NCBI RefSeq assembly: GCF_002564045.1
Contig: NZ_PDJK01000002.1
Span: forward strand, 2,356,001 to 2,420,000
DNA from: Amycolatopsis sulphurea
Lineage (GTDB): Bacteria > Actinomycetota > Actinomycetes > Mycobacteriales > Pseudonocardiaceae
DNA length: 64,000 nucleotides
Direction: 5' to 3'
Below are positions 17,149-26,288 of the stretch, piece by piece. The position numbers were made by a program, and so were the translations under genes. How positions within the stretch are numbered: position 1 is the stretch's first letter; every line of letters begins with the position of its first letter. The notes below the pieces were generated by a model, which ran no database searches, was not told where the DNA came from, and saw only the letters and a list, made by a program, of their open reading frames with translations.

Positions 17149-18377
17149 GAGTCCAACCTAGCCGGAAACACTGCGTGAACCTGCCAGCCGCCCCCCGGGG
17201 CCGGCCCGGCTTCCAGAGTTCCGCCGTACACGTTCGCCCTCTCCCTCATCCCGATCAGCCCGTTGCCGCCGGGTACCTGCAACCTCGGCGCGCCACTCTT
17301 CGCCGCGGTGGTCGCGGTGGTGACCTCCACCAGCTGGCGAGCCTGGCCCGCGCCGTCGTCCCGGACCAGCACCTCGACGCGGTCGCGGTCGCGGTGCACC
17401 CGCACGGTGGCCCGCGCGCCGACCCCGGCGTGCTTGAGCGTGTTGGTGAGCGATTCCTGCACGATCCGGTAAATCCCCAGTGACACCCCGGCGGGCAGGG
17501 CGCCGAGGTCCTCGTCGAGTTCGAGGCTGGTCGGCACGCCGGCCGTGCGGATCCGCGCGACCAGTTCGGACACCGCGTTCGCGTCCGGCTGCGGCACCCG
17601 GGGCTCGCCCTCGCCCTGATCACCGCGCAGCACGTCGAGCAGCCGCCGCAGTTCGCCGAGCGCGCCGCGGCCGGTCTCGGAGATCGTCTGCAGCGCCCGC
17701 CCGGCCAGCTCCGGATTGCCCGCCAGCGAGAGCTTCGCGCCGTCCGCCTGCACCACCATCACGCTCACCGAATGCGCGACCACGTCGTGCAGTTCCCGGG
17801 CGATCCGGCCGCGTTCCTCGGCCACCGCGATCCGGGCGGCCTGGTCGCGTTCGGTCTCCAGCAGATGCAACCGGACCTCGACCTCCCGGTGATAGGCGCG
17901 GCGGGCGCCCATGAACTCGCCGAGGGTCCAGAACAGCGCGAGGCCGAAGAAGATGAACATGATGTTCGGCAGAGCCCGCTCCGCGGGGTCGGCCAGTGCG
18001 GTCACCGCGTTCATCAGTACGAGCGCGCCCACGTAGAGCAACCCCTGCTTGCGCCCGACGTAGACCAGGATCGAGTAGAGGCTCAGCCCGAGCGCCACGA
18101 CGCCGGAGATACCGAGTCCCAGCGTGCTGTGCGCCACGGAAACGGCGTAGACGAGGTAGGCCGCGAGAATCGGACGCTTGCGGCGGAAGGCCAGCGGCGC
18201 GACGACCGCGATGTCGATCGGCACTGTGACGTACCAGGGCGGCATCGGCGTGGTGTCGACGTCCGGGAAAGCGGCGTTGCCGAGGAAGAGCACCAGGTCG
18301 ACGAAGCCGAGGAGCACCGCGATCAGCGTGTCCCCGGCCATCGGGTGGGCACGCATCCACAGACTCAGCCGTCGCAC
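17145..18377 (-). CDS. Sensor histidine kinase
   Basis: The 410-residue kinase has about five or six membrane segments in the first 150 residues and then a short coiled linker (HREVEVRLHLLETERDQAAR). The HisKA_3 motif is ELHDVVAHSVSVMVVQ with the phospho-His, and the C-terminal HATPase ends GGNGLIGMRERANVYGG. It is a conventional DesK/LiaS-like enzyme with a short membrane sensor. It diverges from the dynamin operon, with a 128-bp gap between starts. Confidence 0.92.
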   Translation of the reverse strand: MRRLSLWMRAHPMAGDTLIAVLLGFVDLVLFLGNAAFPDVDTTPMPPWYVTVPIDIAVVAPLAFRRKRPILAAYLVYAVSVAHSTLGLGISGVVALGLSLYSILVYVGRKQGLLYVGALVLMNAVTALADPAERALPNIMFIFFGLALFWTLGEFMGARRAYHREVEVRLHLLETERDQAARIAVAEERGRIARELHDVVAHSVSVMVVQADGAKLSLAGNPELAGRALQTISETGRGALGELRRLLDVLRGDQGEGEPRVPQPDANAVSELVARIRTAGVPTSLELDEDLGALPAGVSLGIYRIVQESLTNTLKHAGVGARATVRVHRDRDRVEVLVRDDGAGQARQLVEVTTATTAAKSGAPRLQVPGGNGLIGMRERANVYGGTLEAGPAPGGGWQVHAVFPARLDS

Positions 18378-18505
18378 CTTTCAACAGTAGGTCGTGTACG
18401 GCCGGGTTGCGTCGCTCCCGGGTAGCACCTTCGATGCGACCGGAGGATGACCGGCATGGCACGATTCGTCCGCGGGCAGGAACACGAGCCGGAAGGACAC
18501 GGACG

Positions 18506-20050
18506 GTGACGGCAGCGGCGGGGCAGGGTCGGCTCGCGGGACCGCTGTCGGATTCGGTGGCCGCGCTGTGCCGCCGGTTGCAGTCGCAGGTCTCACCCCG
18601 GACCGCGGCCGGCTTCGGCGAGGTGCTGCGCAGGCTCGGCGCGCCCTTGCAGGTGGCCGTCGCCGGGCGGATCAAATCGGGTAAATCAACGCTGGTCAAC
18701 GCGCTGATCGGGCGCCGGGTCGCGCCCACCGACGTCGGGGAGTGCACGCGGCTGGTCACCCGGTTCCAGTACGGCACCGTCGACCGGGTCGAGGTGGTGT
18801 TCGCCGACGGCCGCAAGCAGGTGCTCCCGTTTGCCGCGGACGGTTCGATCCCGGCCGAACTCGGCGTGGACATCGCCGAGGTCTCGCACCTGGAGGCGTA
18901 CCTGACCAACGCGGTGCTCCAGGACATGACGGTGATCGACACCCCGGGCCTCGGCTCGCTCGACGCGGCCTCGGTCTCGCGCACCGAGCAGCTGCTCGGC
19001 GCCGCGGACCTCGACGATGGTTCCGACGATCTCGACGACACCTCGCGCAACGCGGTGGCCGGCGCCGAGGCCGTGCTGTACGTGGTGACCCAGGGCGTGC
19101 GCGCGGACGACCAGCAGGCGCTCGCCGCCTTCACCGCCGCGACGGCAAGCCGGGAGGCAGGCCCGGTGAACGCGATCGCGGTGCTGAACAAGGCGGACAC
19201 GATCGTCGCGGAGACCGTCGCCGGGGCCGGTGGGGACGTGTGGAAGGCCGCGCAGCTGCTCGCGCAGAAGCAGGCGAGCACGCTCAAGCCGCGGGTCGCG
19301 GACGTGCTGCCGGTGATCGGCCTGATCGCCGAGTCCGTCGAGTCCGGCGGGTTCACCTCGGTCGACGCGGAGGCGTTGCGGCAGCTGGCCGGGCTCGACG
19401 AGGACGTGCTGGAGACCATGCTGGTGGCCGCGGACCTGTTCACCGGCTGGGAATGCGAGGTACCCGCCGGGGTCCGGCTCCGGTTGCTGGAGAAGCTGGA
19501 CCTGTTCGGTATCCGCAGTGCGGTGGCCCAGATCCGGGCCGATCCGGAGCTGACCGCGGGCGCCTTGCGGCGCCGGCTGCTCGACTTCTCCGGCCTCGAC
19601 GCGGTGCGCCACCGGCTGGCGGTGGTGTTCGCCGCGCGTGCCGACGGCATCAAGGCCGCGGCCGCGCTCGCCTCGGTGACCGCCCTCGCGCACGCCTCCG
19701 GCGACCCGGCCGAACGCCAGCGCGTGCACGACGCGATCGAAGTGCTGCTGGCTCGTCCCGAGGCACACCAGCTGCGCCTGCTGGAGGCGTTGACGCTGGT
19801 CGCCTCCGGTGCCGTGGAGATGCCCGAGGACCTGGCCGAAGAGGTGCTCCGGGTCGGCAGCAACGCCGAACTCGGCGACCAGCTCGGCCTGCCCGGGGCG
19901 AGCCGCCCGGAGCTGGCCGCGCACGCACTGGAGCGCGCGGGCTGGTGGCGGTCGTTCGCCTCGTTCGGGGCCACCCCCGCGCAGAGCCGGGTGGCACACG
20001 TCGTGCACCGGGCCTATTTCCTGATCTGGCAGCAAATCCGCGAGCAGTGA
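18506..20050 (+). CDS. Dynamin-like GTPase (IniC-like), first of pair
   Basis: The 514-residue product has a G1 P-loop GRIKSGKST at about 54-62, Thr81 as likely G2, G3 DTPGLGS at 145-151 and G4 NKAD at 228-231. Helical regions typical of bacterial dynamins follow. Bacterial dynamins remodel or fuse membranes; mycobacterial IniA/IniC belong to an isoniazid-induced envelope-stress operon. A GTG start was chosen with GGAAGGA eight bases upstream, because the in-frame sequence before it is low-quality and Arg-rich. It is followed after 31 bases by an unknown gene and then by GrpE-like and second dynamin genes, all on the same strand. No obvious transmembrane anchor is seen, unlike its partner. 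Confidence 0.85.
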   Translation: MTAAAGQGRLAGPLSDSVAALCRRLQSQVSPRTAAGFGEVLRRLGAPLQVAVAGRIKSGKSTLVNALIGRRVAPTDVGECTRLVTRFQYGTVDRVEVVFADGRKQVLPFAADGSIPAELGVDIAEVSHLEAYLTNAVLQDMTVIDTPGLGSLDAASVSRTEQLLGAADLDDGSDDLDDTSRNAVAGAEAVLYVVTQGVRADDQQALAAFTAATASREAGPVNAIAVLNKADTIVAETVAGAGGDVWKAAQLLAQKQASTLKPRVADVLPVIGLIAESVESGGFTSVDAEALRQLAGLDEDVLETMLVAADLFTGWECEVPAGVRLRLLEKLDLFGIRSAVAQIRADPELTAGALRRRLLDFSGLDAVRHRLAVVFAARADGIKAAAALASVTALAHASGDPAERQRVHDAIEVLLARPEAHQLRLLEALTLVASGAVEMPEDLAEEVLRVGSNAELGDQLGLPGASRPELAAHALERAGWWRSFASFGATPAQSRVAHVVHRAYFLIWQQIREQ

Positions 20051-20081
20051 GGATCCCCGCCGGACGCGTAGGCTGGGTTTC

Positions 20082-20675
20082 GTGCGGCTGGGGGACACCA
20101 CTTCGTGGCGGGTGTACTGGGGCAGCGATCAAGGCATCGACCTGGCGCTGTACCTGCGGGACGTGCTCGCGCTCCCGGTCGCCGAAGGGCAGTTGCTGCC
20201 GCCGGTGGAGCCGGCGGTCCCCGTGCATGTGCCACCCGCGCTCGACCGGGCGTCGGTGCAGGCGGGCTGGCCCGGCTGGTGGAACGGCCTGCTGGAAGCC
20301 CTCCGCTGCCGCGGGGAGAGCCGGGTCCCGCGCCGCCGCGGCATCCCGTCCCCCGGTGACGGTTCCGCGATCGACCTTGCCGCGCAGCACTTCGCCCAGG
20401 CCGCGGCCCGGCATTTCGCCGACGCCCGCCGTCCGGCCGCCTTCCACCGCCGTCAGATCGTCGCCGGTGACCGGCTTGGCCAGCTGGTCCGCGAAACCGA
20501 GCTGGAACTCGGCCGCCGGGCGCGGCCGTTCCGGTTGTCGGTACTGGAAATCCCGGTGGCCGGCCGGGTCTGGCTGCGCACCGCGGAGGAACAGCTGCTG
20601 GTGTCGTCCCGGCTCGCCGAGGACGTGCCCGCGCTGGAACAGGCCATGCGCACGCTGATCCGGAGCCTCGCCTGA
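20082..20675 (+). CDS. Unknown protein in the dynamin operon
   Basis: A 197-residue soluble protein starting at GTG. It begins RLGDTTSWRVYWGSDQG and contains two Pro-rich stretches, a basic region (SRVPRRRGIPSPG), and a C-terminal helical part (AEDVPALEQAMRTLIRSLA). I do not recognise a family. It lies 31 bases after the first dynamin and 61 bases before the GrpE-like gene, so co-transcription is likely. A link to chaperone or membrane remodelling is suggested only by position. Confidence 0.65.
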   Translation: MRLGDTTSWRVYWGSDQGIDLALYLRDVLALPVAEGQLLPPVEPAVPVHVPPALDRASVQAGWPGWWNGLLEALRCRGESRVPRRRGIPSPGDGSAIDLAAQHFAQAAARHFADARRPAAFHRRQIVAGDRLGQLVRETELELGRRARPFRLSVLEIPVAGRVWLRTAEEQLLVSSRLAEDVPALEQAMRTLIRSLA

Positions 20676-20736
20676 GGCGGGTGGCGGAGCGGCCCCGGCG
20701 GCTGGTGGAATCTCCGGTGACGAACGGGGGCGAGCC

Positions 20737-21183
20737 GTGACGGGACTCGGCGAGAGCGAAGCACCGACCGGCGAGATCGCGGCCGCGGACCTTGCGCGGA
20801 TCATCGCGGAGGCCGAAGGAACCGGGCACGCGATGGTCGCGTCGGAGCCCGGTGTGGATCTCTTAGCTACTGCCGGTGAGCTGGATCGTGCGCTGGCCGA
20901 CCGGCAGGCCCTCATCCAGCTGTGTCTCTATGCGCTCGATCGCGCCCGCAGCAACGGGGTGGCGCAGCGGCTCGAAGACGGGCTGGCCGCGATCGGGGTG
21001 CGGGCACTCCGGCCGGACGGTGAACGGTTCGACCCAGCCCGTCACGAGGCGGGCGGTGCGGTGGCCACCGACGACCCGGCCCTCGAAGGCGTCGTCGCGG
21101 AGACCGAGGTGACCGGGTTCGCCGACCAGGAGCGGCTGCTGCGCGCGCCGGTCGTCACGGTCTACGCGAAGCGGGCGCTGTGA
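20737..21183 (+). CDS. GrpE-like nucleotide-exchange-factor domain protein
   Basis: The 148-residue product ends with features of the GrpE beta domain: a helix LYALDRARSNGVAQRLEDG, then GERFDPARHEAGGAV, and a closing strand EVTGFADQERLLRAPVVTV. GrpE releases ADP from Hsp70. This protein is much shorter than housekeeping GrpE (over 200 residues in actinobacteria) and lacks the long N-terminal coiled coil, so it is probably not the cell's main GrpE. The GTG start lies downstream of a GGGGGCGAG stretch. Its stop overlaps the next gene's start as GTGA, so it is translationally coupled to the second dynamin. No Hsp70 gene is present in the window. Confidence 0.72.
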   Translation: MTGLGESEAPTGEIAAADLARIIAEAEGTGHAMVASEPGVDLLATAGELDRALADRQALIQLCLYALDRARSNGVAQRLEDGLAAIGVRALRPDGERFDPARHEAGGAVATDDPALEGVVAETEVTGFADQERLLRAPVVTVYAKRAL

Positions 21184-23006
21184 CAGCACCGGCGCTGCCT
21201 GCGCAGGTCCAGGCCGCGCGCGAGCAGCTGCTGGAGGTGGTCCGCGAGGCCGATCCGGCGCTCGCGCAGTGGGTCGCCGACGTGCGCCGGACCCGGTCGG
21301 TCAAGCCGTCGGTGGTGGTCGTCGGCGAGACCAACCGAGGCAAGAGTTCGCTGGTCAACGCCCTGCTGGCGAGTCCGGGGCTGTCCCCGGTGGACGCGGA
21401 CGTGGCGACCGCGACGTACCTGGTCTTCGAGCATGCGGCGCAGTGGGGTGCGCGGGCCTGCTACCCCGGGCAGCATCCGTCCGTGCCGTTCGACCTCGGG
21501 CAGCTGGTGGACTGGGTGTCCGCGGCGCACGAGCTGCCGCCCGGTCAGCTTCCGCCGCGCTACGTCGAGGTGTCCGGTCCGATCCCGCTGCTGGAGCGGC
21601 TGACGCTGGTGGACACCCCAGGCGTCGGCGGTCTCGATTCGCGGCACGGCACGCTGGCGCGTGAAGCCGCCGCGGAGGCGACCGCGCTGGTGTTCGTGGT
21701 CGACGCATCGGCACCGTTCACGAGCACCGAGCTGCAGTTCCTGCGCGACGTCGCGGATCGTGTGGAGACCGTCGTCTTCGTGCTGGCGAAGACCGACGCG
21801 TTCCGTGGCTGGCGGGAGATCCTCGAAGCGGACCGCCGTCTGCTGGCCGAGCACGCGCCGCGGTTCGCCGGCGCGGTGTTCCATCCGGTTTCGGTGCGCG
21901 TGTTCGAGACCGCGGCGAAGGCGCCGAACGAGCAGGTCGCCGCGATGCTGCGGGAGCAGTCCGGGATCGCCGCGCTGCAGGTGGCCCTGCAGGAGCTGCT
22001 GGTCGGCCGGTCGATGATGCTCACCGAGGCCAACACGCTGCGGGCGCTCTCCAGCGTGCTGGCGGAGCTGAAAGCCGGGCTACAGGCGGAAAGCCGGGCG
22101 CTGTCCGCGGGCGAGGCCGAGGCCGGACAGCTGCGTGCACGCCGGGACCGGCTGCAGTCCGACCGGCGCACGTCCACCCGGGGCTGGCAGCTGCGGCTGC
22201 GTGGGGAGATCCAGCGCACCCGCGTCGAGATCGGGCACGAAAGCAGCCGGGAGATGCGCGAGGCCCAGGCACACTTCAGGCAGCGCATCGACGCCGCGAA
22301 GCGCGAAGATCTGGCCGCGGTGCCGCAAGACGTGGACATCGCGCTGCAGACCACGTCGCAACGCGTTTCGATGCTGCTTTCCCAACGGCTGAACCAAGTC
22401 ACGAACGTCGCGCTCGCGGAGCTGTTCTCCGCCGGGGAACTGGACGTGATCCGCGGTCAGTTCGCCAGGGCGGGCGGCCCGCCGGTGGTCCTGCGCCCGC
22501 CGGACAAGAAGCCGCCGACGGCCGAGGACAAACTGCTGGTGTTCATGGGCATTTCCGGCGGCGTCGGCGCGGGCAAGCTGGCCGCACTGCCGCTGGCCGG
22601 GGTCGCCCTGCTGAACCCGGTGGTGCTGCCCGCGACGATCGTGATCGGCCTCGGCGCCGGCTGGTGGATGGCCCGCACCCGAAAGCAGGCCGCGGACAAG
22701 CAGCATCTGAAGCAGTGGCTGGTCGAGGCCATCGCGGACGCCCGCGCCACGCTCGATCAACTGGTCGCCGAGCAGCTCATCGAGGCCGAACAGCAGCTGT
22801 CCCTGGCCTTGGACGACGCGATGGGCCGCCGGATCGGGGCCATCGAGGCGGAGCTGAAGCAGGTCGATCAGACGATCAAGATGGGCGCGCAGGAACGGGC
22901 GAAGAAGATCGCGATCGTGGCCAAACGCCTCCGGGAGATCACCGAAGGTCACGCCAGGGCCGAGGCGCTGCTCACCCGCATCCGCGCGCTCCGGGACCGA
23001 GCATGA
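21180..23006 (+). CDS. Dynamin-like GTPase (IniA-like), membrane-anchored
   Basis: The 608-residue protein has G1 GETNRGKSS at 49-57, a threonine-rich G2 region near ADVATATY, G3 DTPGVGG at 145-151, and AKTD at 203-206 where G4 is usually NKxD. Coiled-coil helices follow, then a hydrophobic segment at roughly 445-490 (AALPLAGVALLNPVVLPATI), a likely membrane paddle or anchor, and a charged helical C-terminus. This tip-anchored layout matches IniA and other bacterial dynamins. GTG start, coupled by GTGA to the GrpE-like gene. With the first dynamin it probably forms a heteromeric membrane-remodelling pair. Confidence 0.87.
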   Translation: MTAPALPAQVQAAREQLLEVVREADPALAQWVADVRRTRSVKPSVVVVGETNRGKSSLVNALLASPGLSPVDADVATATYLVFEHAAQWGARACYPGQHPSVPFDLGQLVDWVSAAHELPPGQLPPRYVEVSGPIPLLERLTLVDTPGVGGLDSRHGTLAREAAAEATALVFVVDASAPFTSTELQFLRDVADRVETVVFVLAKTDAFRGWREILEADRRLLAEHAPRFAGAVFHPVSVRVFETAAKAPNEQVAAMLREQSGIAALQVALQELLVGRSMMLTEANTLRALSSVLAELKAGLQAESRALSAGEAEAGQLRARRDRLQSDRRTSTRGWQLRLRGEIQRTRVEIGHESSREMREAQAHFRQRIDAAKREDLAAVPQDVDIALQTTSQRVSMLLSQRLNQVTNVALAELFSAGELDVIRGQFARAGGPPVVLRPPDKKPPTAEDKLLVFMGISGGVGAGKLAALPLAGVALLNPVVLPATIVIGLGAGWWMARTRKQAADKQHLKQWLVEAIADARATLDQLVAEQLIEAEQQLSLALDDAMGRRIGAIEAELKQVDQTIKMGAQERAKKIAIVAKRLREITEGHARAEALLTRIRALRDRA

Positions 23007-23133
23007 TCGGCTGAGACGGGACCGGACCGGCCTGGGCACTGATCGGCTTGTGGACGGGAACCGAACCGGCCTACGGTGAGTCTCACCGATCGATACAGCG
23101 CAGACCCGGCCGTACCAAAAGGGGGCACCACCC

Positions 23134-23817
23134 ATGTGGGTCGACGAGAGCGGCGGCAGCGACGCCAACGGGCCCGAAGCCATGACCGTGCACGTCGAAG
23201 GACAGGAGTACCAGGCCGAGGTCAACTACGACGCGGACCACGACGGTGTGGCCGACACCGCCGTCGTGGAGCACGGCGACGGGACGGCACAGGCCTTCCT
23301 GGACACCGATCACGACGGGGTCGCCGACCGGTACGAGGTGCTCGGCGCGAGCGGCCAGGTACAGGACCAGGCGGTCTACGACGAGGCCAGCGGTTCGTGG
23401 GTGGAATCCGGTGGCCACTCCGGCGGCACCGATGCACCGGCGCAGAACACCTCGGCCGGCGGGCACATCCACGCCGATCTGCCCGGCGGCGGGGTCGATG
23501 CCGGCGCCGCGTCCATCGACACCGACCACGACGGGCATAACGACACCGTGGTCGTGGAAACGAAGTCCGGCGGCACCATCGCGTTCACCGACACCGATGG
23601 CGACGGTGCGGCGGACGTCGCGGTCGAGATCGGCTCGGACGGCTCCACCAGCACCTACGAGCACACCGGCCCCGGCCAGTGGAGCGAGACCTCCGGCCCG
23701 CCGGACCGGGCGTTCGACCCGGCGGCCGACGCGGCCTGGGGCGGCGAGGGCACCCAGCTGCTCAACGGCGTCGCGCGGATCGACTCCGGCACCGGTCAGT
23801 GGATCAGTCCCAACTGA
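23134..23817 (+). CDS. DUF6802-type protein with Asp-rich DxDG repeats
   Basis: The 227-residue acidic protein has repeats of DADHDGVADT, DTDHDGVADRYE, DTDHDGHNDTV and DTDGDGAADVA. They resemble calcium-binding loops or a short beta-propeller-like repeat. No signal peptide or membrane segment is seen. The product is typical of actinobacterial DUF6802 proteins, often encoded near IniB/dynamin/Hsp70-like genes. AAAGGGGG lies upstream of the ATG. It is 127 bases after the second dynamin and followed by a strong terminator, so it may close the same transcription unit. Calcium binding is an inference from the Asp spacing. Confidence 0.75.
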   Translation: MWVDESGGSDANGPEAMTVHVEGQEYQAEVNYDADHDGVADTAVVEHGDGTAQAFLDTDHDGVADRYEVLGASGQVQDQAVYDEASGSWVESGGHSGGTDAPAQNTSAGGHIHADLPGGGVDAGAASIDTDHDGHNDTVVVETKSGGTIAFTDTDGDGAADVAVEIGSDGSTSTYEHTGPGQWSETSGPPDRAFDPAADAAWGGEGTQLLNGVARIDSGTGQWISPN

Positions 23818-23844
23818 GCCGTCGTAAGTAACCTGCGTCACAGT

Positions 23845-23874
23845 CGAAGGGCCCGGCACTCGCCGGGCCCTTCG
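23845..23874 (+). terminator. Hairpin terminator after the DUF6802 gene
   Basis: CGAAGGGCCCGGC pairs perfectly with its complement across an ACTC loop (13-bp stem), 27 bases after the stop. The following TCGTCGT is weakly U-rich. It marks the end of the dynamin region. Confidence 0.8.
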
Positions 23875-24050
23875 TCGTATCGGCGGACGGGCGGTGCGCC
23901 CGAATGCGGCGCCCCGTCAGGAGGATTTCCGGCGCTGGACCGTTCCGGTGAAACTGAATCGATTCCCTTATCGTTCTTGTGAGAGAACCGACAGGTCAGC
24001 TCTCGGTTACCTGCCGGTCATCCGGCTACAGTCGGGGAATCCCAAAACTC

Positions 24051-24143
24051 GTACACCGGTTCGCCGCCGGTGTGCGAAGCCATTCGGTCGCCGGCAACGA
24101 AGCCCGCACCAAGAACCCCGTCGTTCGTGGTGTGGGCTCTTTT
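24051..24143 (+). promoter_or_regulatory. Two-hairpin leader upstream of pckG, attenuator-like
   Basis: The 348-bp gap before pckG holds two inverted repeats near its end. The first, 24051-24076, is a nine-pair stem around TTCGCC. The second, 24101-24138, pairs AGCCCGCACCAAGAAC with a near-complement (14 of 16) and is followed by CTTTTG. It ends 22 bases before the start codon. A terminator-like hairpin so close to the start suggests attenuation or another leader control. Farther upstream, at 23973-23988, GTTCTT-N4-GAGAAC is a possible weak operator. No known riboswitch class is recognised. Confidence 0.5.
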
Positions 24144-24165
24144 GTCGTCGGAGTCAGGAGTAGAG

Positions 24166-25986
24166 ATGACCGCAGTCGCCATTCCCGGGCTGGACAACGC
24201 GCCGACGACGCACACCGGCGTGCTGTCCTGGGTCCGGGAGGTCGCCGAGCTGACCACCCCGGACCGCGTGGTGTGGGTCGACGGGTCCGACGAAGAGGCC
24301 GCCCGGATCAACGAAGGCCTGGTCGAGGCCGGCACCTTCGTGCGGCTGAAGGCCAAGCCGAACTCCTACTGGGCCACGTCCGACCCCGGCGACGTCGCGC
24401 GCGTCGAGGACCGCACCTTCATCTGCTCGAAGCGGGAGGAGGAAGCCGGCCCGACGAACAACTGGATGGCCCCGGCCGAGATGAAGGCCACCATGACCGA
24501 GCTGTACCGCGGGTGCATGCGTGGTCGCACGATGTACGTGATCCCGTTCTGCATGGGGCCGCTCGGCGACGAGAATCCCAAGCTGGGCTTGGAGATCACC
24601 GATTTCGCGTACGTGGTGGCCTCGATGCGGGTGATGACCCGCGCGGGCAAGGCGGCGCTGGACAAGTTCATCGCGCCGGACGGCAGCGAGCGCGAGTTCG
24701 TGCCCGCGCTGCACTCCGTCGGCGCGCCGCTGCAGCCGGGCGAGCAGGACGTCGCCTGGCCGTGCAGTGAGACCAAGTACATCTCGCACTTCCCGGAGGA
24801 GCGCGCGATCTGGAGCTACGGCTCCGGCTACGGCGGAAACTCCTTGCTGGGCAAGAAGTGTTACTCGTTGCGGATCGCCTCGGTGATGGCCAGGGACGAG
24901 GGCTGGCTGGCCGAGCACATGCTGATCCTCAAGCTGATCTCGCCGGAGGAGAAGGTCCACTACGTCGCGGCGGCGTTCCCGAGCGCCTGCGGCAAGACCA
25001 ACCTCGCCATGCTGCAGCCGACCATTCCGGGCTGGCGCGCGGAAACCCTCGGCGACGACATCGCCTGGATGCGGTTCGGCGAGGACGGCCGGCTCTACGC
25101 GGTGAACCCGGAGTTCGGTTTCTTCGGCGTCGCGCCGGGTACCGACTACCACACCAACCCGAACGCCATGCGCACCATCGAGCAGGGCAACACGGTCTTC
25201 ACCAACGTCGCTCTCACCGACGACGGGGACATCTGGTGGGAGGGCATGGAGAACAAGCCCGCGCACCTCACTTCGTGGAAGCACCAGGACTGGACGCCGG
25301 AGTCCGAAGAGAAGGCCGCGCACCCGAACTCGCGCTACTGCACGCCGATGTCGCAGTGCCCGATCCTCGCCCCGGAGTGGGACGACCCGCAGGGCGTGCC
25401 GATCTCGGCGATCCTGTTCGGCGGACGGCGCAAGACCACCGTGCCGCTGGTGAACGAGGCCCGCGACTGGCAGCACGGCGTGTTCATGGGCGCCACCATG
25501 TCCTCGGAGACCACCGCCGCGGCGGCCGGCGCGGTCGGCAACGTGCGCCGCGACCCGATGGCGATGCTGCCGTTCCTCGGCTACCACGCCGGTGACTACT
25601 TCAAGCACTGGCTGGACCTGGGCAAGAACGCCGACGCGAACAAGCTGCCGAAGATCTTCTACGTCAACTGGTTCCGCCGCGGCGACGACGGCCGGTTCCT
25701 GTGGCCGGGCTTCGGCGAGAACTCGCGCGTGCTCAAGTGGGTGCTCGATCGCGTGGAGGGCAAGGGCAACGCCACCGAGACGCCGATCGGCTACGTGCCC
25801 GCCGCGGCCGACCTGGACACCGATGGCCTGTCCGAGCCGGTCGCGGATATCGAGGCCGCGCTGGCCGTGAACCCCGAGGAGTGGCGGGCCGAGCTGCCGC
25901 TGATCGAGGAGTGGTTCGCGAAGATCGGCCAGGTGCCTGCCTCGCTGCGCGACGAGCTGGACGCGCTGGCCCATCGGCTGGGCTGA
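24166..25986 (+). CDS. pckG: Phosphoenolpyruvate carboxykinase (GTP)
   Basis: The 606-residue cytosolic enzyme interconverts oxaloacetate plus GTP with phosphoenolpyruvate plus GDP and CO2, at the entry to gluconeogenesis. Visible family motifs are [10 protein letters not shown] (P-loop with the reactive Cys), [14 protein letters not shown] (metal-binding region), [13 protein letters not shown] and [12 protein letters not shown]. Length is normal for GTP-type PEPCK. The ATG at 24166 ([11 protein letters not shown]) was chosen because AGGAG lies just upstream; an in-frame ATG 32 codons earlier runs through the hairpin leader. It is followed by a palindromic terminator at 26001. Confidence 0.97.
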   Translation: MTAVAIPGLDNAPTTHTGVLSWVREVAELTTPDRVVWVDGSDEEAARINEGLVEAGTFVRLKAKPNSYWATSDPGDVARVEDRTFICSKREEEAGPTNNWMAPAEMKATMTELYRGCMRGRTMYVIPFCMGPLGDENPKLGLEITDFAYVVASMRVMTRAGKAALDKFIAPDGSEREFVPALHSVGAPLQPGEQDVAWPCSETKYISHFPEERAIWSYGSGYGGNSLLGKKCYSLRIASVMARDEGWLAEHMLILKLISPEEKVHYVAAAFPSACGKTNLAMLQPTIPGWRAETLGDDIAWMRFGEDGRLYAVNPEFGFFGVAPGTDYHTNPNAMRTIEQGNTVFTNVALTDDGDIWWEGMENKPAHLTSWKHQDWTPESEEKAAHPNSRYCTPMSQCPILAPEWDDPQGVPISAILFGGRRKTTVPLVNEARDWQHGVFMGATMSSETTAAAAGAVGNVRRDPMAMLPFLGYHAGDYFKHWLDLGKNADANKLPKIFYVNWFRRGDDGRFLWPGFGENSRVLKWVLDRVEGKGNATETPIGYVPAAADLDTDGLSEPVADIEAALAVNPEEWRAELPLIEEWFAKIGQVPASLRDELDALAHRLG

Positions 25987-26000
25987 GTCCCGGAGTGTCC

Positions 26001-26041
26001 GAAAGGGACGTTCGTACCACGGCGGTGCGAACGTCCCTTTC
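26001..26041 (+). terminator. Hairpin terminator after pckG
   Basis: GAAAGGGACGTTCG pairs with its exact complement across a 13-base loop, 15 bases after the pckG stop. No strong U-tract follows. Confidence 0.75.
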
Positions 26042-26077
26042 GCTTTCCCGGAACGTCGGAAATCCGCCGCACTACGT

Positions 26078-26240
26078 ATGACGATTTCGCGTTCGCGGGC
26101 TTTCCGGTTCGGCGTCACCATGACGCTGCCCGGGACGCGTGCGGACTGGGTGGCCAAGTGCCGCCGCGCTGAGGAGCTGGGCTACGACGTACTGGGGGTG
26201 GCCGATCACCTCGGCAAGTCCCCGCCATTGCCGGCCCGCG
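26078..26240 (+). pseudogene. N-terminal remnant of an LLM-class F420-dependent oxidoreductase
   Basis: The frame opens at ATG and reads FRFGVTMTLPGTRADWVAK then CRRAEELGYDVLGVADHLG. This is the first strand and helix of luciferase-like monooxygenases of the F420 type. After about 50 codons the similarity stops, and the reading frame runs into Arg/Pro-rich sequence overlapping a membrane-protein remnant. The rest of the ~280-residue barrel is absent. This is a deletion-truncated gene. A clean junction cannot be fixed by eye. Confidence 0.7.
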
Positions 26241-26288
26241 TTCTTCCGCACCGACGCCTGGCATGGAGTCCTTTTAGGACAGTCCGCT

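Noticed and set aside
23134-23817. True EF-hand calmodulin-like protein
   Set aside because: The Asp loops lack the flanking helices of EF-hands; a repeat of beta type is more likely.
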